From contig DBGA01000069.1 in the NCBI GenBank assembly GCA_002295325.1, forward strand, positions 72,598 to 79,235: DNA of 6,638 nucleotides, in the 5' to 3' direction. Origin of the DNA: Ruminococcaceae bacterium UBA866 (GTDB taxonomy: Bacteria > Bacillota > Clostridia > Oscillospirales > Ruminococcaceae). Below are positions 1 to 6,638 of this stretch, one piece after another. A program made the translations under genes and the position numbers. The notes under the pieces are model-generated. The model did not search any database, had not been told where the DNA came from, and saw only the letters and a list, made by a program, of their open reading frames with translations. Numbering within the stretch: position 1 is the first letter of the stretch; each line of letters begins with the position of its first letter.

Positions 1-1344
1 ATCTGGTCCTCTTTCAGTTTTATTGTTAATTTGTACAGTTCCCACTTCTAGCTTTCCAGCTACATAAAAGGCTCTGTTGATATCTTTGGTAAATACTGAA
101 GATTGCAAACCATATTCAGACGAATTTGCTATCTCTATTGCTTGTTCTATATCTTTTACCCGGATAATTGGAAGAATTGGTGAGAAGGGCTCTTTCCAAG
201 CAACTTCCATATCCACTGTTACATAATCAAGCAATGTAGGGTATATTAGATTTTTCTTTCTTTGGTTTCCAATAATTAATTTTGCACCTTTCGTAAGCGC
301 ATCCTTAATTAGGAATTCTGCAAAATCTGCTGATTTATCATCTATTAGTGGAGTGATTGTAGCATTCTCTCTAGGATCACCAACTACCAATTTCTCAATC
401 CTTGTTTGCAGCATATCAACTAACTGATCTGCAACTTGGTCTGTTGTAATAATTCGTTTTACTGCTGTGCACCTTTGCCCTGAATAAGAAAAAGCACCGT
501 CTACAATATTATTTGCGGTAAATTCTAAATCAGCATCTTCTAATACGATTGCAGCATCCTTCCCACCAAGTTCTAACAATAAAGGTGTCATATACGATAT
601 CTTAGATAAATGTTTACCTATTTCGGTGCTTCCTGTAAAGTTGATAAAATTGATGCCCTTATGAGTAACGAGATAGTCTCCAATTTCACTGCCCTTTCCG
701 GTTACTGTTTGTAATACTCCCTTAGGTAATCCAGCATCATTTAAAGCCTTAACTAGGTGAAGTGCACTGATTCCCCCTTGTGTCGCTGGTTTTAATATTA
801 CAGTGTTTCCTCCCATTAAAGCCGGAGCTATTTTAGAAGCAGATAAATTAATAGGATAATTAAATGGTGATATTGCTAATACAGTACCAAGCGGTATTCT
901 TTTTACGTAAGAAATCTTATTACGAGAGCCTCCTGGGAAGTTTTCTCCACTCATCGCAACTCCTTCAAGACCTTTGCCTGTATCAGCAGTAAACTTAAGA
1001 AAATCAGATGTCCTCCTAACCTCGGATAAAGAGGACTTTTTATCTTTTGCAATCTCCATCATTAGGATGTCGGATATTTCTTCTGCCCTTTCTTCTAAAA
1101 GCTTTGCAGCTTGATATAATATTTCTGCTTTCTCAAATATTGGGACTTTGGACCATTCCATCAAGCTGTCTTTGGAATGTTGAATTATTTCATTTACTTC
1201 ATCTGGTGTAATAGCTTGAATATTACCGATAAAAGAGTCGTCCACAGGGGAAGTTATTCTGATTATGTTACCAGAGATAGATTCAACCCACTCACCATTG
1301 ATTAAGTTTCTATAAATAAGATCTGCGTTGTGCAATTCAGACAT
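1..1344 (-). CDS. gapN: NADP-dependent non-phosphorylating glyceraldehyde-3-phosphate dehydrogenase (GapN), C-terminus cut by window edge
   Basis: This is a cytoplasmic aldehyde dehydrogenase that oxidises glyceraldehyde 3-phosphate directly to 3-phosphoglycerate with NADP+, bypassing the GapA/Pgk steps: NADPH is gained and one ATP is forgone. I read 448 codons without a stop; the missing tail should be about 35 residues, judged from remembered Streptococcus mutans GapN (475 aa). Visible motifs: ISPFNYP with the oxyanion Asn at about 162, the nucleotide-binding stretch INFTGST (233-239), LELGGKD with general base Glu258, GQRCTAVKR with catalytic Cys292, and INNKTERG (439-446). These sit at a constant offset of 8 from the S. 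mutans residues N154, E250 and C284. Arg before the catalytic Cys and the INNKT motif favour GapN over other aldehyde dehydrogenases. One small oddity is EPFSP (385-389) where EPFGP is usual. The ATG at 1344 was chosen because AAGGAG lies about 9 nt upstream; an in-frame ATG at 1374 lacks a good site. Substrate identity is inferred from similarity. Confidence 0.93.
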   Translation of the reverse strand, partial: MSELHNADLIYRNLINGEWVESISGNIIRITSPVDDSFIGNIQAITPDEVNEIIQHSKDSLMEWSKVPIFEKAEILYQAAKLLEERAEEISDILMMEIAKDKKSSLSEVRRTSDFLKFTADTGKGLEGVAMSGENFPGGSRNKISYVKRIPLGTVLAISPFNYPINLSASKIAPALMGGNTVILKPATQGGISALHLVKALNDAGLPKGVLQTVTGKGSEIGDYLVTHKGINFINFTGSTEIGKHLSKISYMTPLLLELGGKDAAIVLEDADLEFTANNIVDGAFSYSGQRCTAVKRIITTDQVADQLVDMLQTRIEKLVVGDPRENATITPLIDDKSADFAEFLIKDALTKGAKLIIGNQRKKNLIYPTLLDYVTVDMEVAWKEPFSPILPIIRVKDIEQAIEIANSSEYGLQSSVFTKDINRAFYVAGKLEVGTVQINNKTERGPD

Positions 1345-1398
1345 TGCTATCATCTCCTTCAAATATTCATTCATATTTTATTATTCCATTAATAGTTA

Positions 1399-1427
1399 AT
1401 AATATATATATAATATTAGAAAGTCAA
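1399..1427 (-). promoter_or_regulatory. Predicted sigma-A promoter of gapN
   Basis: On the minus strand, TTGACT (complement of 1422-1427) is followed after exactly 17 bp by TATTAT (complement of 1399-1404). Transcription would begin near 1392, giving a leader of about 50 nt before the gapN start. The spacer is an alternating TA run, so other -10 registers are possible. Box match and spacing are seen; activity is inferred. Confidence 0.6.
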
Positions 1428-1498
1428 TAAAGTTATGTAATTATTACCATATTTATGCTTAAAGGCAAAAAACACTAATTATTCAGTAATCTTGATTT

Positions 1499-1519
1499 TA
1501 TCATACTTCCACTATGATA
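1499..1519. promoter_or_regulatory. 21-bp operator-like dyad TATCATA-N7-TATGATA
   Basis: The arms TATCATA (1499-1505) and TATGATA (1513-1519) are perfect reverse complements separated by CTTCCAC. Arm length and two-turn overall size resemble a dimeric regulator site. It lies about 70 bp upstream of the gapN -35 box and about 190 bp upstream of the lacZ -35 box. In AT-rich DNA a 7-bp dyad can occur by chance, so the regulatory role is a guess. Confidence 0.3.
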
Positions 1520-1535
1520 TCCACTTAAACTACTT

Positions 1536-1591
1536 ATTTAAACTTATTATCAATGAAAAAGAGTATTTTCTTATTGATAATAAGTTTAAAT
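1536..1591. repeat. Perfect 19-bp inverted repeat with 18-nt loop
   Basis: The left arm (1536-1554, ATTTAAACTTATTATCAAT) is the exact reverse complement of the right arm (1573-1591). The loop at 1555-1572 can add GAAAA/TTTTC pairs with a 2-nt bulge, lengthening the stem. The arms are almost pure AT with three GC pairs, and no T-run follows on either strand, so it does not look like a standard intrinsic terminator. It lies between divergent promoters, where a terminator would have no obvious gene to serve. It could be a cruciform-forming site, an operator for two dimers, or the remnant of a small mobile element. Confidence 0.85.
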
Positions 1592-1659
1592 GCAAGGACC
1601 TTGTATATCACACCTGTGACCAAAAATAATTAATGAAAAATGATAATTTTTAGTAAGAG

Positions 1660-1701
1660 TATTGTTGAATAAATTATAGCTTTTGTTGTATAAGTGATAA
1701 A
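1660..1701 (+). promoter_or_regulatory. Tandem 21-bp direct repeat upstream of lacZ promoter, AraC-family-like activator site
   Basis: Two adjacent 21-bp units, 1660-1680 and 1681-1701, match at 15 of 21 positions. They share TTGTTGNATAANT followed by ATA (cores starting at 1662 and 1683). The second unit ends 4 bp before the lacZ -35 hexamer, placing the pair at about -81 to -40 relative to the predicted start. Direct repeats with 21-bp period abutting -35 are the classic arrangement for AraC/XylS-family activators, which bind two half-sites on one face of the helix. The repeats and spacing are seen; the family of the bound protein is inferred. The YesM-type kinase downstream fits, since its usual partner has an AraC-type DNA-binding domain. 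Confidence 0.5.
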
Positions 1702-1705
1702 GCTG

Positions 1706-1734
1706 TTGACATCATTTTTCTAGCAAACTATAAT
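1706..1734 (+). promoter_or_regulatory. Consensus sigma-A promoter of lacZ
   Basis: TTGACA (1706-1711) and TATAAT (1729-1734) are both perfect consensus hexamers with the ideal 17-bp spacer. Transcription should start near 1741, giving a leader of about 35 nt. Such a strong promoter for a catabolic enzyme suggests that repression or another layer of control keeps it down. A 9-bp direct repeat CAAACTATA (1724-1732 and 1735-1743, period 11) and the palindrome AACTATAGTT (1737-1746) overlap the -10 and start region and could be part of that. Confidence 0.85.
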
Positions 1735-1736
1735 CA

Positions 1737-1746
1737 AACTATAGTT
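1737..1746. promoter_or_regulatory. Possible operator at the lacZ transcription start (AACTATAGTT palindrome)
   Basis: AACTATAGTT is a perfect 10-bp palindrome lying 2 bp downstream of the -10 hexamer, over the predicted start site. Part of it repeats the CAAACTATA element that covers the -10 box 11 bp upstream. A protein bound here would block transcription. The element is short and no known consensus is recognised. Confidence 0.25.
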
Positions 1747-1751
1747 CATAA

Positions 1752-4736
<2,985 letters not shown>

Positions 4737-4741
4737 TAATT

Positions 4742-4780
4742 AAAGCTCCCCCTATCGACTAAAAAGTTGGGGGAGCTTTT
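4742..4780 (+). terminator. Rho-independent terminator of lacZ
   Basis: The arms AAAGCTCCCCC (4742-4752) and GGGGGAGCTTT (4769-4779) are perfectly complementary over 11 bp, with a 16-nt loop, and end in TTTT followed by a mixed pyrimidine stretch. It begins 5 nt after the lacZ stop codon, so the downstream kinase should be transcribed from its own promoter. On the minus strand the stem is followed by TTTAATTATT, which could give weak termination in that direction too. Confidence 0.95.
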
Positions 4781-4911
4781 GCCTATTCTTTGTGTATAAT
4801 ATTATGTTAATGTAAATTGTAATTTATAATATTTTATAATTGAGTTGTATAGTCGAAACACAATATATTCGGTTCTCGGTTAGTAAATATGTAAAGTTAA
4901 GTATAATTGTA

Positions 4912-4940
4912 TTGATATTGGTATTATTAGGATGTATAAT
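4912..4940 (+). promoter_or_regulatory. Predicted sigma-A promoter of the sensor kinase gene
   Basis: TTGATA (4912-4917), a 17-bp spacer and TATAAT (4935-4940) give a near-consensus promoter. The start would be near 4947, leaving a leader of about 83 nt before the TTG start. The rest of the spacer, 4781-4911, is very AT-rich and shows no gene, no strong dyad and no copy of the tandem repeat found upstream of lacZ. Confidence 0.65.
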
Positions 4941-5014
4941 TATGAATATTAACCAAATATATAAGAGTTTATGTTTGATTTTATAGTTATAACTAAGAAT
5001 TAAACTAATATAAT

Positions 5015-5022
5015 AAAGGGGG
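5015..5022 (+). promoter_or_regulatory. Ribosome binding site that sets a TTG start
   Basis: AAAGGGGG ends 7 nt before the TTG at 5030. In this frame an in-frame TAA at 5006-5008 lies just upstream and there is no ATG or GTG between it and the TTG, so the TTG is the only start that keeps the basic N-terminus and first membrane helix. Confidence 0.8.
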
Positions 5023-5029
5023 TATCCTG

Positions 5030-6638
5030 TTGAAAATAAATAAATCAAGTCTAATTTTTAAGTATATCATTATATTCATTCTTTTTATTCTAATACCTGT
5101 CTATGTATGCTCAATAGTGTTAATTAAGGAATTTGAAAATATTTTAATTGAGAACAATATCAGTAAGAACTTGCAAATTACAGAGCAAATATCATATAAA
5201 ATATCTGATGCTATAAAGTCTTATAAACATACCGCTGCATCAATAATACATGACACAAATCTTTTGTCTGATATTATTAATGTGAAAAGCAATATTTCTC
5301 GTGAAGAAAAATTGAAAGTTCAAACAAATATTGAATATAAATTGCAAAACTACTATAATTATACAACTGATTTAATTGGGGTTGTCTTCGTTTATAAACA
5401 GAATGGTTACTATTATTACAAAAATCCTCCTATGGTAAGTTCAGACGTCATGAAACAAAAGCCTTGGTACCAATTAATGATTGATAAAAGTATCGAGAAC
5501 AAAGTTGAACTCCTTACTTCAAGCGATAATTTTTTATATTCTAATTCTGGTGTTAGCAAAGCTATTTCACTAGCTGTAATTCCTGATATGAAAAGCTCTA
5601 AAGATATTGAAATGATATATTTTGCCTTTAGGCCAAATGTTTACAAAGATGTATATACTAAATTTAATCTTTCTGATGATTGGAGTATTCAGATTATTAA
5701 TGAACATAATGAGCCTATAATACAAAGTGGCTTATCCTGTGAGGCACTCAATGATATCACCCACAAATTTACAGATGAATATGGGTATATTCCCTATGAA
5801 AAAGATGGTCAAAAGACACTAATCACATACTATAAAGTCCCAGGTATTGACTGGAAAGTCATTGGCTCTGTCCCTTATTCCACGCTAACAAAGGATATTC
5901 ATATTGTCTCAGAATACATATCAGTTGCCTATATAGTAATTGTAGTAATATTTTTCATCGTTTTTATAATGACCTCTCTGTTTATGCTTGTTATTCCAAT
6001 CAAAAAATTGGTTGTACAAATGCGACAAGTTAAAAAAGGTAACTTCAACTTAAAGCCTTTCATTCATGGAAAAAGCGAATTAAGTCAACTGAGTGAAAAT
6101 TTCTATAGCATGGTGAAAGAATTGAAAAACCTTATCACTAAGGTGGAAGAAAAGGAGATTGAAAAAAGTAATTTGGAAATAAAGAGTTTGCAATATCAAA
6201 TTAATCCTCACTTTTTATTTAACACACTGAATACAATAACAACAATGGCAGAAACCTGTGGTGTGGTAAATATCGAAAGGATGCTAAGAGCTCTTACTAC
6301 CATGCTAATGAATACTATTGACAAAAATGGAAGTTTAAGTACTGTCAATAAAACAATAGAAACCATTCGAAGTTACGAATATATTATGAAAATTAAATAT
6401 AATGAAAGTTTTAAAATTATTTATAATATTGATGACAGTACCAAAGACTTATTTGTACCTAAAATGGTTTTGCAACCAATTGTAGAAAACTCCATTATAC
6501 ATGGCTTAAAAGACGTATTTACGCCAATTACCATTATAATTGATACAACCATTTCTGATAATATGTTAATTATTACGGTTAATGATGATGGTATTGGTAT
6601 GTCACAAGAGGATATGAAGTCGCTTCTAGAAACTCATC
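5030..6638 (+). CDS. YesM-family membrane sensor histidine kinase, C-terminus cut by window edge
   Basis: This is a membrane-bound histidine kinase of the YesM/LytS class, which autophosphorylates and passes the phosphate to a response regulator, usually an AraC-type YesN protein, to control carbohydrate uptake and breakdown genes. The 536 codons present show a short basic N-terminus, a first membrane helix (about 11-32), an extracellular sensor region of about 265 residues that looks like a Cache domain, a second helix (about 298-322), a HAMP linker (about 323-375), the His_kinase motif LQYQINPHFLFNTLN (387-401) with phospho-acceptor His394, the N box LQPIVENSIIHGL (481-493) and the G box NDDGIGM (518-524). 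About 50-70 residues of the ATPase domain lie beyond the edge. Start is TTG, set by a strong ribosome binding site. The gene lies behind the lacZ terminator with its own promoter; the partner regulator is probably the next gene. The ligand is unknown; a galactoside or host/plant glycan signal is a guess from the neighbour. Its codons look more AT-rich than those of lacZ. Confidence 0.92.
   Translation, partial: MKINKSSLIFKYIIIFILFILIPVYVCSIVLIKEFENILIENNISKNLQITEQISYKISDAIKSYKHTAASIIHDTNLLSDIINVKSNISREEKLKVQTNIEYKLQNYYNYTTDLIGVVFVYKQNGYYYYKNPPMVSSDVMKQKPWYQLMIDKSIENKVELLTSSDNFLYSNSGVSKAISLAVIPDMKSSKDIEMIYFAFRPNVYKDVYTKFNLSDDWSIQIINEHNEPIIQSGLSCEALNDITHKFTDEYGYIPYEKDGQKTLITYYKVPGIDWKVIGSVPYSTLTKDIHIVSEYISVAYIVIVVIFFIVFIMTSLFMLVIPIKKLVVQMRQVKKGNFNLKPFIHGKSELSQLSENFYSMVKELKNLITKVEEKEIEKSNLEIKSLQYQINPHFLFNTLNTITTMAETCGVVNIERMLRALTTMLMNTIDKNGSLSTVNKTIETIRSYEYIMKIKYNESFKIIYNIDDSTKDLFVPKMVLQPIVENSIIHGLKDVFTPITIIIDTTISDNMLIITVNDDGIGMSQEDMKSLLETH

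Noticed and set aside
1536..1591. Reading the long inverted repeat as a rho-independent terminator
   Set aside because: The stem is almost all AT, no T-run follows on either strand, and the flanking genes diverge, so no transcript needs ending here.
1608..1619. TCACACCTGTGA as a CRP/Fnr-type site
   Set aside because: Half-sites are in the opposite order to the CRP consensus and the gap is 2 bp, not 6; a low-GC Firmicute would also not be expected to use this sugar-control route.
1636..1651. AAAAAT-GATA-ATTTTT dyad
   Set aside because: A 6-bp A/T-only dyad is expected by chance in DNA of this composition.
4824..5048. Minus-strand open frame of 74 codons between lacZ and the kinase
   Set aside because: It runs across the kinase promoter and start site in extremely AT-rich DNA, is composed mainly of Ile, Tyr, Leu and Asn, and has no ribosome binding site.

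Overview
The window comes from a low-GC, AT-rich bacterium, most likely a Firmicute of the Clostridia type. The evidence is very AT-rich intergenic DNA, strong purine-rich ribosome binding sites, a TTG start, a GapN-type glyceraldehyde-3-phosphate dehydrogenase and a YesM-type sensor kinase. No species can be named from the sequence alone.

Layout. (1) Positions 1-1344, minus strand: gapN, for non-phosphorylating NADP-dependent glyceraldehyde-3-phosphate dehydrogenase. It is cut at its C-terminus by the window edge. (2) Positions 1345-1775: a 431-bp divergent intergenic region. It has a promoter for each flanking gene, a perfect 19-bp inverted repeat, several shorter dyads, and a tandem 21-bp direct repeat just upstream of a consensus promoter for the next gene. 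(3) Positions 1776-4736, plus strand: a complete GH2 beta-galactosidase of the LacZ type, 986 residues, with all catalytic motifs present. (4) Positions 4742-4780: a strong rho-independent terminator immediately after it. (5) Positions 4781-5029: an AT-rich spacer with a near-consensus promoter. (6) Positions 5030-6638, plus strand: a YesM/LytS-family membrane sensor histidine kinase (HisKA_7TM-free, Cache-HAMP-His_kinase type) with a TTG start, cut at its C-terminus by the window edge.

How the parts fit together. The beta-galactosidase is a single-gene transcription unit releasing galactose (and glucose) from galactosides in the cytoplasm. YesM-type kinases usually pair with an AraC-type response regulator (YesN family) and control carbohydrate genes. 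The tandem 21-bp repeat next to the lacZ -35 box has the geometry of an AraC-family binding site, so a plausible model is that this kinase and a regulator encoded past the right edge control lacZ. That link is inference. GapN oxidises a glycolytic triose phosphate and makes NADPH. Its divergent placement may be coincidental. I see no clearly novel system here; the regulatory DNA between gapN and lacZ is the most interesting part.
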